From contig NC_030683.2 of the NCBI RefSeq assembly GCF_000004195.4, positions 47,753,358 to 47,817,357 of the forward strand: a DNA stretch of 64,000 bases. The letters are read 5' to 3'. Below are positions 12,390 through 23,639 of the stretch, one piece after another. Numbering within the stretch: the first letter of the stretch is position 1; every line of letters starts with the position of its first letter. Made by a program: the position numbers and the translations under genes. The notes under the pieces are model-generated. The model ran no database searches. It was not told where the DNA came from and worked only from the letters and a program-made list of their open reading frames with translations. Source of the stretch: Xenopus tropicalis. Lineage: Eukaryota; Chordata; Amphibia; Anura; Pipidae.

Positions 12390-12600
12390 TTAAATGTTAA
12401 GGCACCAGGACCTGGTAGAATACACCCTTGGGAACTTGGTTCAGTTTTAGCCAGGTCATTTTTTTATTTTTTCACAGTCACTTTCATCAGATATGGTACC
12501 AGTGGATTGGATGAAAGCTTATACAATTCCAGGACAGATCATGTTAAACAGATTTAGTTACTTTTTATGAAGAGATGCTTAGGAAGTAGGGCAGTGGTGT
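12390..12600 (+). pseudogene. CR1 reverse-transcriptase relic
   Basis: A decayed reading matches the CR1 RT region before motif A. VKAPGPGRIHPWEL corresponds to the NKAPGPDGIHPRVL segment of the good copy at 26990. It is followed by a degraded SSGMVPRDW equivalent and a DRSCQTNLIAFYDE equivalent broken by a stop. Both ends are lost in intronic sequence. Confidence 0.7.
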
Positions 12601-12694
12601 TGCAGTAAGTCTGTTTGGATTTTTAGTGTCAGAGGTATGTTACCCCTCGTTAAGCATATTTGTTAATTGATCTATAAAGTTATCAAAATGTGCG

Positions 12695-13274
12695 TTAAAG
12701 AAGAAGGAAAGGCAAGTAATGAGTTAATCTCAAGCTGCAGGCATACCTTCAGTTGTCTCAATAGTGGCTCCCCATATTTCACCTGTTCAGAAGATCAGAA
12801 GCCAAACAGGAAGAAAAAACGCTGAGCTGTGTAAAGAAAGTTCCCATAATGCCTCACTCCTGCACAGACACCCAGGCCAAGTGAACATATGCTCAGTTAG
12901 TCTATGAGTCAGCTTCCTGCTGATTGGCTCAGATCCACAATCCTAAGGGAGGGAGTGAGCTCTTAGCATTCTTGAGGGAGGGGGGAGCACCCAGGCCAAG
13001 TGAACATATGCTCAGTTAGTCTATGAGTCAGCTTCCTGCTGATTGGCTCAGATCCACAATCCTAAGGGGGGGAGTGAGCTCTTAGCATTCTTGAGGGAGG
13101 GGGGAGCAGGAGAGAACAGAAAGCTGCCTGTCTGTGGCACAGGAATTACATTACAGACACAAGAAATCTTTTTTCAGAGAAGTCAGTGCAGCGTTTCTGT
13201 GAGTGCTTATGGCTGTATTTACATAGTCCTTTCTGATAAAGCTTACTTAGTTTTTACCTTTCTTTCTTCTTTAA
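12695..13274. mobile_element. T2-like MITE with internal duplication
   Basis: Left end TTAAAGAAGAAGGAAAGGCA; right end TACCTTTCTTTCTTCTTTAA, with TTAA at each end. The interior holds a recent 119-bp tandem duplication, listed separately. Confidence 0.8.
12869..13106. repeat. 119-bp tandem duplication
   Basis: ACCCAGGCCAAGTGAACATA starts at about 12870 and again at 12989. The two copies differ at very few positions (GGGAGGGAG versus GGGGGGGAG), so the duplication is recent. It includes GCTGATTGGCTCAG, a CCAAT-box-like site in each copy. Confidence 0.93.
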
Positions 13275-13277
13275 GAA

Positions 13278-13434
13278 TTTAATACATAAAAACTCTCCCA
13301 CATTCTATTTATTCCTATGGGATTTTAGAAGCATGTTTATCAATGGGTGAAAGTCAGAGTTCACCATTTGATAAAAACACTTCTAAAAATCCCATAGGAA
13401 TGAGTAGAATGTGGGTGAGTTTTTATGTATTAAA
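13278..13434. repeat. foldback inverted repeat
   Basis: TTTAATACATAAAAACTC at the left pairs with GAGTTTTTATGTATTAAA at the right. The arms of about 70 bp include CACATTCTA...TAGAATGTG and CCTATGGGATTTTAGAAG...CTTCTAAAAATCCCATAGG. Probably a small MITE; superfamily unknown. Confidence 0.8.
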
Positions 13435-13549
13435 CTCTAAACTCACATTTTGATAAATACCCAGAAGAAATTGGTCCAGCGAGTGATCCTCCACTGGGAC
13501 GTATGCTTTGTTTCTACCTGTTGATGTTTGGCAAGAGTACTTGCCAAAG

Positions 13550-13577
<28 letters not shown>
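13550..13577. repeat. poly-T run, 28 nt
   Basis: An uninterrupted run of 28 T in intronic sequence, possibly the reverse-strand tail of an unrecognised retroposon. No target duplication was found. Confidence 0.85.
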
Positions 13578-13582
<5 letters not shown>

Positions 13583-13918
13583 GGACGGTACCAATTCAAG
13601 TGAAGGTACCAAGTACTAAATTGTCTTATTATTTATCAGGTAAATGTTCCGTTAGGGATGTATTGAAAAGTTTTGGATTGACTGTGAAAAGTAGTAATTA
13701 TATAGTGTGTGTGCTGTTACTCCAAAGCACTAGAAAAGGTAGAAACATATTGAGGTACTGGGAGTTGTATTCGATGCAGATATGCTTTTATGTCTATAAT
13801 ATACTTTTGTTTTAAATAAAGCTTTTTATTAGGTTCAATAACTTTAAAATTTTGGTCCATGCTTTCCTAAACTGAAAACTTCCATTGGCTTTTTTGTGGC
13901 ACTAAATTATCGATATAA

Positions 13919-14133
13919 GACTGATGCCACACCAAGCGTATGGCGTATATTTTCGGCAAGCTGAAAGACGCTTGCCGAAAATATGCATTATACGCACCAT
14001 ATGCCCCTACCTGTGCCTGCACCCGAGTGTATTCCATTTATTCCGGTGCAGGCACAGGTAGGAGTGCATGGCGCGTATTTTCGGTAAGTGTTTTTCAGCT
14101 TGCCAAAAATATACGCCTGGTGTGGCATCAGCC
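13919..14133. mobile_element. palindromic MITE
   Basis: Ends CTGATGCCACACC and GGTGTGGCATCAG are perfect inverses. Inner arms repeat GCGTATATTTTCGGCAAGC in both orientations, and the centre has CCTACCTGTGCCTGCACC...GGTGCAGGCACAGGTAGG. It would form a long cruciform. No ORF. Confidence 0.8.
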
Positions 14134-14635
14134 TTATTTGATACAAGGGGTCTCCATTACCAGCTGATGTGTTCCTATGTGATCAGAAACATGAATCATG
14201 CTGTAAGGTAGATTGATGGACCTTTCTCATCAGTTCTACCAGCAAATTTCATAGACTTACATGGAAACAAAAGCTTTTTTTTGTTGAGTTTTTTAGTACA
14301 AAATGATACTAAAAGTGGTGGCAGCTTTTCATTTTAAGTTTTGCCCCTAAAACTATATATCACATTATATCAGCAAATGCTATTTTTTTAACAATTTTTT
14401 TTATATAATTAGTGTATATTTGCACCTTATATCTTGAAATGTAGTATCCATATCCATTTTTATGAATGAAGACACTGAAATTTAAGGAATGCATGGTGGG
14501 TAATCAAATTAGAGTAATAAGTCCATGTCATATTGCTGACATGACCCCCAACTGCAAGTGTGGGACTCAAAAATTTCTTCTGAAACGAAGAGAAGTTCCT
14601 TTCTTCACCTCCTCTAAGTACACTTTTAAAATAGA

Positions 14636-14867
14636 AGAAGCAAAGAGTATCAGGCGAAGCGTATCTATGCATGGCTGAGAGAAGCGGATCCACTTCGCCG
14701 TTCTGTGTGCCTGCACTAAAACCTATGGCAACAGCCAGAGTGTGCGTACAGAGTTCGGCCTGAAAAATGCAAAAGCGACGTATGGAAGCAGATCCGCTTC
14801 TCTTGGCCAGGCAGAAAAGCGCAGGGTGAGAAAAACAAAGATACGCTTCGTCTGACCTCACCCCTTA
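14636..14867. mobile_element. palindromic MITE, GAAGCGTATC type
   Basis: CAGGCGAAGCGTATCT near 14650 is mirrored by AGATACGCTTCGTCTG near 14841. Inside, AGAGAAGCGGATCC is mirrored by GATCCGCTTCTCT. The right end CCTCACCCCTTA is clear; the left end has diverged. The open antisense frame over it (14861-14460) is a by-product. Confidence 0.65.
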
Positions 14868-14934
14868 TGTAGAGCATCTATCATCAGAACAGTGCTTAGA
14901 AGCCCCTTGAGCAGGATAATGTTGGTGTGTGTTT

Positions 14935-15491
14935 CAGGATTTAGTTTGGGATTCGGCCAAGATTCAGCCTTTTTCAGCAGGATTTGGATTTGTCCAAATC
15001 CGAATTCCTGGCCGAACCGAATCCTTTAAATGACATTTATTTTTTGGTCGTATAAACATGGTCTTGTTTGTACAGGTATAAGACCCATTATCCAGAATGC
15101 TCGGGACCAAGGGTATTCCGGATAAGGGGTCTTTCCATAATTTGGATCTCCATACCTTAAGTCTACTAAAAAATTAATAAAACATTAATTAAACCCAATA
15201 GGATTGTTTTGCATCCAATAAGGATTGTTTATATCTTAGTTGGGATCAAGTACAAGATTCTGTTTTATTTCTACATAAAAAAAGGAAATCAGTTTTAAAA
15301 TTCTGAATTATTTGCTTATAATGGAGTCTATGGGAGACGGGCTTTCCGTAATTCGGAGCTTTCTGGATAACGGGTTTCCGGATAAGGGGTCCGATACCTG
15401 TATATGCAAAATAGGAATTCTTCAGTATTCACATGACTCTTTCAGAAGGGATTCAGGCAAATCCTAAAATAGTGGATTCAGTGCATCCCTA
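14935..15491. mobile_element. hAT MITE split by another MITE
   Basis: The right end GTGGATTCAGTGCATCCCTA matches the family at 50784-51098. The interior GGATTCGGCCAAGATTCAGC and GCAGGATTTGGATT also match. The left terminus has decayed. A TA-flanked MITE at 15073-15400 interrupts it and is therefore younger. Confidence 0.75.
15073..15400. mobile_element. TA-flanked MITE nested in hAT MITE
   Basis: CAGGTATAAGACCCATTATC at the left and GATAAGGGGTCCGATACCTG at the right form terminal inverted repeats, with TA on each side. The interior includes AAACCCAATAGGATTG and TTAGTTGGGATCAAGTAC, shared with the copy at 56296-56583. Confidence 0.88.
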
Positions 15492-16662
15492 TTTTAATGT
15501 AAATATCAAAACTGTTAAACCAAGAAAGATTTATATAATTAGATTTTTTTTTGTAGTTTGTATAAAAAATATAGCCTTGATTTAGTGTCCTTAGAATCAA
15601 GGTACTCTTACCAGCAGCATGAACTTGATTTTAGTTTACTTAATATAAAGGCTATGAATAAACTGTTTACTAGCAAAGCCTTTCTCTAACCAGCATTTGC
15701 ACATACCCACACATCTTTCATTAAGTGCCCCCACAATCCAATTTTTGGGTAAAGGATATCGCAGTATATTCATCAATTAGACTCACAATATACCTTTTTT
15801 TTAACATTTGGAAAACTTGGTATCTACACAGGAAAAAAAAATGAAATGTTTACGGATTATGGTATGTGTAAAATATACTTTTTGCCTAATGCTTTAATCA
15901 CAAAATATCTTTTGTAATTTTTTGGATGTAGATAATTAGATTACTAGTTTACCGTCCCCTTTTTTTGCAGGGGAATTCTATGCACTGGTAATCTACCTTG
16001 CAAGGACCAAACATGGAGTAGCTTCAATCTCTCTGTTTGCCCTCTTTAGCTCAAGAATCCACAAAAACCATAGATTGTTTGTGATTAAAACCACAGACAA
16101 TTAGTATGTTCATCACACTCCCTATTGAACTCTTGTGGACCATACAGATGGTCCATATGTTTGCCATAGTCAAATATGAGTTAAATAAACAAAGAGTAAG
16201 GATTTCTTGAAGTTAAATGCTTTTGTTAATGCTGTTTTGTTGGCTGGTGTTGTAGGCAAAGTCATGTTATTACTTCAGAAGCTCATTTATAGAATATATA
16301 AATAGTGGTTTTGCTGTGTTGGGCTTTAGGGCTTAAAACAATAGCAAATAAATGATAAACCATTTAGAATATAGTGCTCTTTCTTTATACATCCTGCTTG
16401 AAACTATGACTAAAGCTAATGACATGTACAGAAAAATGCACATTTGTAGTACACTGTATAGAACCTTAGATATTCAAGCTTAGCTGGTGTGCAGAGACAT
16501 TTCTTTAATTGTTATGAAAAGAGGATATCAATCTTTTTTTAAACAGGGTTTTGATAAGGCTTACAATAAGTTTACAATAAGGCAAATATTTAAAAATGTT
16601 GTGCTCAGAATATGTAGGAGAAATGCATTTTTTCATTTTTATATATATATTTTGCTTAACAG

Positions 16663-17685
16663 CCTCAAGTACTACAGTGTTCCAGCCACAGCCCCAGTTC
16701 TTCAGATATCCTCACGGGAAAATCAACACAAGCACATCAAGAGGACCCCAGAAAACATGGAGAACTGATCCAGAACCCATGCAGTGAGAATGGGGATAAA
16801 GTTAGCATCTCCAATGTTCCTGAAAATGAACTGAGTGCCTTACTGAGTACTCAGTTAAAAATCACTGATGTAGAAGGCAGTCCCAAAGAGTCTACAAACA
16901 CAGATAAGCATGCTCAAAATCCTGGACCGCTTGATAAAAAACAGTTGCAGGATAAAAAGCTTAATTGTAATATTCTGCCATCAGTAGCAGTGGATGCAAA
17001 AAGAAATCTTCAGTCCAGATCAGTTACTAAACCCACGTCTTCATCATTGCCTGGGCAAATTCCAAGACCAACGACTTTACACCTTCTAAAGCCCAAACTG
17101 CACACAGCTGTTGCAAGTCAAGGGACTGTTAATTCTGAAATACATCTAGCTTCTACCAGTCACTCCCCATTACAGTCACCAAATTCTTCCCAGCCCGTGG
17201 TACAAGAAATCCAGCAGCCAGTTAATCATGACCATTCTGTAGGTGAAGACAGTGTACATGATTCACCTGATACAGCCTCAAGCAAACTACAAAAAACATG
17301 TGTTAAGGCAAACCAAAATCATTTATTGCAGAGTAATCCAGGCTCCAGACCCCAACATCCTATAATGCCCACTTGTATATCAAAACTGGCAACCCATCGG
17401 CAAGTACCAGCAGTTGAATATTCTCAGCAGCCACACAAACAAATTTCCAAAGGATCCATACTAAGGCCACCAAGTAGTTTTGCTTCTAAACTTAAGAAAC
17501 CAAGTAGTCCTAAGCCTGATATTGTACACTTGGCAACTGCTTCACATGAATCTCCTAAATCCCCTTGCAAAATCACATCGTCAGTAATTCCCAGGCCATC
17601 TTCTAAAAAAGAAACTCTACAGGAAGCTGTGGATAGTGCAGCTTTGAAACGGCAATCACGTCTCCCTCAGCCAAAGACCCGTTAA
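16663..17685 (+). CDS. terminal exon, Ser/Pro/Lys-rich tail with SxIP motif
   Basis: After the acceptor CTTAACAG at 16655-16662, one frame stays open for 340 codons to TAA at 17683-17685. This is much the longest open stretch in unique sequence. The product is predicted disordered: rich in Ser, Pro, Lys, Gln and Thr, with no membrane segment or obvious folded domain. Three EB-binding-like motifs lie in basic, proline-rich context: SSLP (codons at 17041), SVIP (17581) and SRLP near the C-terminus (17656), with the tail ending in basic QPKTR. SxIP peptides bind EB1-type microtubule plus-end proteins, so a microtubule-associated role is inferred, not shown. The protein must begin in upstream exons, since no start ATG is required here. 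The first about 120 nt are also open in the frame entered from the 3470 exon, which stops at 16787. Gene not recognised; a CCSER-, NCKAP5- or SLAIN-like cytoskeletal protein is a guess only. Confidence 0.85.
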   Translation, partial: PQVLQCSSHSPSSSDILTGKSTQAHQEDPRKHGELIQNPCSENGDKVSISNVPENELSALLSTQLKITDVEGSPKESTNTDKHAQNPGPLDKKQLQDKKLNCNILPSVAVDAKRNLQSRSVTKPTSSSLPGQIPRPTTLHLLKPKLHTAVASQGTVNSEIHLASTSHSPLQSPNSSQPVVQEIQQPVNHDHSVGEDSVHDSPDTASSKLQKTCVKANQNHLLQSNPGSRPQHPIMPTCISKLATHRQVPAVEYSQQPHKQISKGSILRPPSSFASKLKKPSSPKPDIVHLATASHESPKSPCKITSSVIPRPSSKKETLQEAVDSAALKRQSRLPQPKTR

Positions 17686-17805
17686 ACAATATCTCTACAG
17701 GTTGACAAATCTAACATGGTGTATTTAAATATTTTAATGCGATAATTTACTAAGATGTTGTTTTTGTTAGGATTTTCATCAAATTTCATGGGTTTGATTG
17801 TCTTT

Positions 17806-17831
17806 CATATATATATATATATATATATATG
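17806..17831. repeat. (AT)n microsatellite
   Basis: About 13 uninterrupted AT dinucleotides just downstream of the stop codon. Likely length-polymorphic. Confidence 0.95.
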
Positions 17832-20800
17832 CGGCCTGGGTTAAATCCAGTGACTTTTCTTTCCACCATTGCATGGTTACACAATGTTATGGGACTTTTA
17901 ATTACCTCAATTGGTCTATAAGTTTTCATTCTTCAAGGTGTAATATACCTGTATATGTGTGGACCCTGATCATTCATTTATTTTGTGAGGACTTCCCAAG
18001 GTGAATGCATTGGTATTTTTCAGTACTGAAAGACAACAGACACCATTTACTTGCGCAGTTTATTAACATTAATATAATTATTCATCTCTGCTTGCTGGTA
18101 ATAACTGCGTGGTTTTTCTTTCAATAATTGGCACAATTGCTTTTATTTCCAAGAAAGAATAATGTATACTAATATATAATATGGATCATATATTTATAAG
18201 TAATGTATATTTAATGTCACCATAATTTTTCTGAGAGATGCAAGTATATATGACATATTTAATTATTTGATGACAATAATTGTATTTATTTAAACTTCTC
18301 AGAATTGCTTAAAGATGAATAGCATTTTGCACATTGCCCAGTTTCATCTGGTTTTCAAAAGTCTTTTATCCATACTAAGAAAAATAGCTAAAAAAGCATT
18401 CAAATAGAAGAATCTAGCATGCTTCCCCTGGTGGTAGCTATTTTTTTTAATCCTAGAATTTGGGACCAAAATAATTGCTATGCTGGGGACTTGAGAATGT
18501 AGACAGTATGGTCAAAAGATAGCAATGAAACGGTTGCATAGAACGCATATATTCTTATATGTTTTTATTTTTGTTATGCATCTTGCATCATGGGATGCTT
18601 TTTTTTTTTTAGATAATATGGAAATAATTTATTTTCAGTTGATTACTGTTGTACCAGGAAATAAAAATTAAGTTATTTTGAAATCTTTCTGCAGGCCATG
18701 TGGTCAAGTCATAGATTTTTTTTCCCCGCAAGAACATTCAACAATATAATATATGTAGGTTTTGTTATTCAGTCCTTTTTTATATTTCCTGCCATAGGGT
18801 ATGTGTTATGGAACTTAAATAATAATGTCAAAAATACCTGTGCTAGTATAGCTAGAATAACCTCCATCTTAATTGTACAGATATGGTATTTGTTATTTAG
18901 AAACCCATTATCCAGGAGGGTTGGAAAAAACTGTCAAATGCTATTTACCATTTACTCCTGTAAAAAGAAGACAACGCCTTGTACTAGAGTAACACTAGCC
19001 CAACATATATCCATATTAATGGAAGGACAAGTATATTGGAAGTTAATCATTTTTGGAAATCATCCTTACCCCTTTTACCCCTGCTGATATTAATTCTAAA
19101 ATTCCCAAGTCTCCTCCTGTATTATTTTCTGAATCCGGTTATTCTGTAATACCAGGGAAGCCCCTGAATAGTTTTGAAGTGTGATTTTCCACTATATTTT
19201 AGTGTATTGAAATTGAAATGCAGTCTAATGGTTTTCTCCTGCACCATATTTCATCTGTAGTGAACAGATAAGAAAAGAGAAACAGAAAAAGTGAAAGAGA
19301 AAACATCAAAATATATTTTAAACTATGAATAACCTTAACAATAAACTGCATTTACATGACCTCTAATGCATTTTTCTGTAGTGGAAATCTACGAAGCATT
19401 ATATTACTTTTTTTGAATTGCTGCTCCTTTAAGAGCTCTGTCTACAGTATTTTAAAAATCCAATTTAAATTAATTAATTTAATAGAGTACTGTCACTATT
19501 TGGCTATATATAATTGACTTTTAATCATTCTTTGACATCCCTGAAGTACTTAAAAGATTGTTCTCTTCGAAACCACAAAATAAAAGCCAAAATGTCAGAA
19601 GAAATGAAACTTGTTTTTGGTAAAACTCAAAGAGGTCAGAGACAAAACATCACCTACCTCACAACCATTCTGAACATTAGCTTTTGTGCTCCTAATTATT
19701 ACACTGGTTAGCAAATGTAATGCACAAAATAGGAAACCGGAAATGTTTATTCATGCAGTGCTGAGCTGCTCAACTTAGGGAAAATTTGTTCCCGCCCCAA
19801 ATTATATTCAATCCTCCTATTTTCATGGTGGAAAAGTTTGGGATGGCTTCTTTTGGTGTTAAATGGTACCTACCCATTGATGAAACCTTTTGTTATGTGC
19901 AGCCAAATAGATATTTACAACTTCTCTCATCTGATATGTGGAATACAGAACAGTGAGGGCAATAACTTGCAGGGGGTACAGCAAGGTATGGGAGCTTACT
20001 TGTTATATTATAATTGAGACACTTCTATATATTTAACAGTGGTGCATTTTTTTGCAATTACATGTTCAATTCCACGAACATTTAAAAGCCTAGTAATTTT
20101 ATGAACAAATTTTATGGGAGTTATAAGGAAAATTATCACAGAAATATGAACAGGTTATGTATAAAAATATTTTCTTGTGCGTTTACGCTCATCTTAAGGA
20201 TATATGAACTGGTTAGTTCTAATAGCTTGATTTTTGTTAGCAAAAGATGCAAGTCTTTATTTCATACCATTTCTTCATTTAATATTTTAGGATCAATTAC
20301 TTCTTTCTCTTAATATTCCATTTAACCAAAATACCAGTAACAACATTTGTGTTCTTGCAACTCTGATTCTTATTCTCTTTACAATATTTTCTTAGAAAAC
20401 AATGAGGTGTACAAAGGAAAACCTATTAGTCCAAGACAGTATTAATACACTTGTTTAAAATATCCAAAATATTGAAATGTTTTGAACCTAACATTTTTCA
20501 TTGATTGGCATTAAAGACCCGGTTTCCTTTTAACGATATCACATTAGAACTATTATACCAAAAACATTTTTAAAAAAAAATCAAACACTTGTTTTTTATG
20601 TGTGTTGTGTGTTTTATTGTTTCACTTATTCACTGACATGCTCCTCCTAACTTGAACACTTGTTGTTAGTCACTTCTCATTTTCACCCAGTTTTAGAAGG
20701 AAACTTGATTCTTAATTAAAGCAGTATTTTGTTAAGTTTATTCACCTTTCAGTGTAAATTGTATAGCCCCGGCACATAGAGAGCTCTAGTTTACCTTTAA

Positions 20801-22131
20801 GTTTATACTGGCTCCTTGTTTTTGGGGTGCTTGATTTTTTTAAACAGAGATTTGCTGTTTTTACATGATAATATTGAGAAAGCTGAAACAAATTCCCAAC
20901 TTCTCCTGCACATGAGCATAATAACAACAATTGTACTAAACGAGAAAGCACTTTCTTATGTTTTTATTTGCAATATAATCTGTAACTTGTGGGGACTGAG
21001 TGTGGCATCACCTAACGCTGAAATATGTTTGTGGCTTTTAGCAAAAGCCTGCTCTAATTTATAGTAAATTGTTGTTGGACATTTGAACTTTGTTGTTTAC
21101 TTTGGCATTGCAAAGTAAATAAGGATTGGGATGGAAAGTAGAGATGAGAAGGTAATGGAAAGTTAATTGTTACAGAGTAAAATAAACATTTCAAAGAAAG
21201 CTTTTGCCTTCTAAATTGTTCCAATGTGGATCGTCCTATATGTTTCACAAGGAGGATGTTATAAAAAGGGTAAAATATCACTTTTGGGGGTCAAATATTT
21301 TTTCACCCTGTCTTCAACATATGAATATGTTTTTCAAACTGCAGTTTATAAAGGAACATGTCTCCTGAACAAAAGTGCTTAGGTTCTAGGTACAGTTTTA
21401 TGCATTCTTCAATGTGCAACAGTTACGAATTAGAATTCAGTTAAAAGAATGCCTGGATATAAGAACTGAGAGATACCTAGAGATAGGGGCCCTTGTATTA
21501 ATATTGATATTGGTTTGATCCCATATTTGTATACTTCATTTGGACCATGATGCATTTACGTTCTTGAAATGCTTGATGGATTATATTCATAATAGTAGAA
21601 TAGATAACATCATTAACAATAAAGTAATATATTTAATTTTTAAACAAATAGCAATATGCTTGGCAAGTGCTTTTCTGGTGCAAGTAACTTTTTTTTATTG
21701 CGGATAAACAAATAAATCCATACAAAATGATGAAAACCTTGGCAAACCCAAAGCATACTAGCTACAAAGTAATCCAAACTGATTTAATGCTATCACACAT
21801 TATAACAATACATTTGTACCTAATGGCAGTTTAGCCTAATAATTATGAGGTCCCCCCGTTCACATTTTTGGCTAATGCTGCATTGCACTAATGCATTGTC
21901 AAACCCAGATTATGAGGCAATGTTGTATTTGCTCTTGGAATTACATTAACATGGTTGCTACTTTGATTTTTAAAAATAGGGTAAGGAAAGTGTTGTATAA
22001 TTGAGTGCCTTCATTTGGTTGCTTATCTCATATACTTTTGAATACATCTAATATGGTACTGTTAATATGTTCATTGGAAAAGTTGAATTGATTTTGCTAC
22101 CATAACATGTCCGACAGGATACTTTTGCCTC

Positions 22132-22551
22132 TTAAAGGGGAACTAAAGCTAAATCAAGGTAGTAGAGCAGAAATGTTGTACATTATTATGGGCTTCTGTG
22201 TCAGCCCAAGGCAACAACAGCAATTTTAATAGTAGCTCCCCATCTTCTTTTCTGATAAGTTATCTGTTGTATATACAACAATATATAAATTGTTTGCAAA
22301 ATACATTTAATAATCATCCCTGTAGCATCAGCTACAGTAAGCACATTTTCGGCTTGAGGATTTGCAGCGACCCCTAAGCTTAGTTTCTCAACAGCTGCTC
22401 AGAGCACATTGAGCGTGTGCAGTGTCACTGACACTCCTTTGAAGGCCTAGAATATCATTATTCTTATAGAGATGCTAATACTGTAGGCTTGTTCAGTATA
22501 TAAAATTTCATATTTAGCCATATTAATTCTTAGGCTTTAGTTCTCCTTTAA
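22132..22551. mobile_element. T2-like MITE, 420 bp
   Basis: TTAAAGGGGAACTAAAGCTA at the left is matched by TAGGCTTTAGTTCTCCTTTAA at the right, with TTAA on both ends. It lies inside the presumed 3' UTR and would be transcribed with it. Confidence 0.85.
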
Positions 22552-22988
22552 GAGTCTAATCATACATGACTGTTGGTTATGTAATTATGCCCGGATATCC
22601 TTTATCTTTCTAATGACTTGTTGCAGCAACAAAATTATTCAGCATTACTGCATCCTAGTAGGTTTAAAGGACTTTTCTCTGATATTATATGCCGACCTAG
22701 TACTGATAAGTATTTAGAGTAGGAGAATAGTGTTAACTTATTAAGCATGCCTTTCCCACTCATTTTAGGCTACTCTAAAAGCTACTGAAACCATCCGTTC
22801 CTATATTATATACTGTGCAATACCTTTTTAAAGTCAAATACTACTGTACCTTCAGAGTGTTAGAAAGATAATAAATGAAGATGATAATACACAAGGAAAC
22901 AAAATGCACTTTATATGAGCTTTATTGCTTGGAGTTGTGCCTAAAATTATCAACTTGCCTCCTGTTATTTGGCTTTCTTTCCATGTAT

Positions 22989-22994
22989 AAATAA
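22989..22994 (+). terminator. candidate polyadenylation signal
   Basis: AATAAA followed about 20 nt later by a GT-rich stretch (GTTGTGTCTGGGTTGTC), the usual arrangement for a vertebrate cleavage site. It would place the mRNA end near 23010. Confidence 0.45.
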
Positions 22995-23639
22995 AAAACG
23001 TTTTTTTGTAACTGTTGTGTCTGGGTTGTCTTTAAGTACATAACACCATTAAATACCCTAACCTTCATTCTACAAATGAAGCTTGCTCTGTATTATAAAA
23101 AAAAAAATTGTAGTGGGTTTGTATATATAAATACAGAAACATAAAAACTACACTCCATATTTATATTATCATATAGTATAATATTTTCATATTATTATTT
23201 TCATATTATCATACCATTATTTTATTTTACTACTCCTATTCTGCTTAACACTTATATGCAACTGAAAATAATTCTTGGTGCACCCAGAATAGGAACATTT
23301 AATATAAAAATTTAGACTACGTGTATTTGTTCTAGAATTCAATTGGCTTCACTATAGCAAAACTTCCTTTTGTTAAAAAGCCCAAAAAATAAATGTTCCC
23401 TAGTTAAAATCACAAGCTTTTGCACAAAGCTGAACACAGCACCCATCCTGACCATACACCAAGCAGTTGCCCCAGATCCTTATTTGCCAGTGTTGATAAC
23501 TGCAAGGTTATACACTTTGGTAGAAATAATATAAAGGCAAGTAATACACTAAACATTAGTTTAATTGAGCAGGATTTGTGGATTTTTGTGTATTACAAAC
23601 TGTGTAACTTGAAGCAGTATCAGTGGCTACTGACATATC

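Larger units (their letters stand above)
3555..16662 (+). other. presumed large intron with nested repeats
   Basis: About 13 kb between the donor at 3555 and the acceptor TTTTGCTTAACAG at 16650-16662. It contains a Tc1 transposase relic, CR1 fragments and at least ten MITE-like elements, listed separately. The long stretches 4116-6857, 8881-10270 and 15492-16649 hold only AT-rich sequence to my reading, apart from old repeat scraps such as a piece near 6355-6400. An undetected short exon in this interval would explain the phase mismatch between the two flanking exons. Confidence 0.5.
17686..23010 (+). other. probable long 3' UTR
   Basis: About 5.3 kb of AT-rich, mostly unique sequence follows the stop codon. 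It has only short ORFs and far fewer repeats than the surroundings: an (AT)n run at 17806-17831, a degenerate TA-MITE scrap near 18880-19150 and one T2-like MITE at 22132-22551. Several AATAAA hexamers occur. The one at 22989-22994 has the best context, a GT-rich stretch about 20 nt downstream. The extent is inferred from low repeat density and this signal. Confidence 0.5.

Noticed and set aside
14460..14861. 133-codon - strand frame
   Set aside because: Half of it lies in a palindromic MITE; no splice or homology support.
16487..16768. 93-codon + frame across the acceptor
   Set aside because: It crosses the intron-exon boundary in a third frame that fits neither reading of the exon.
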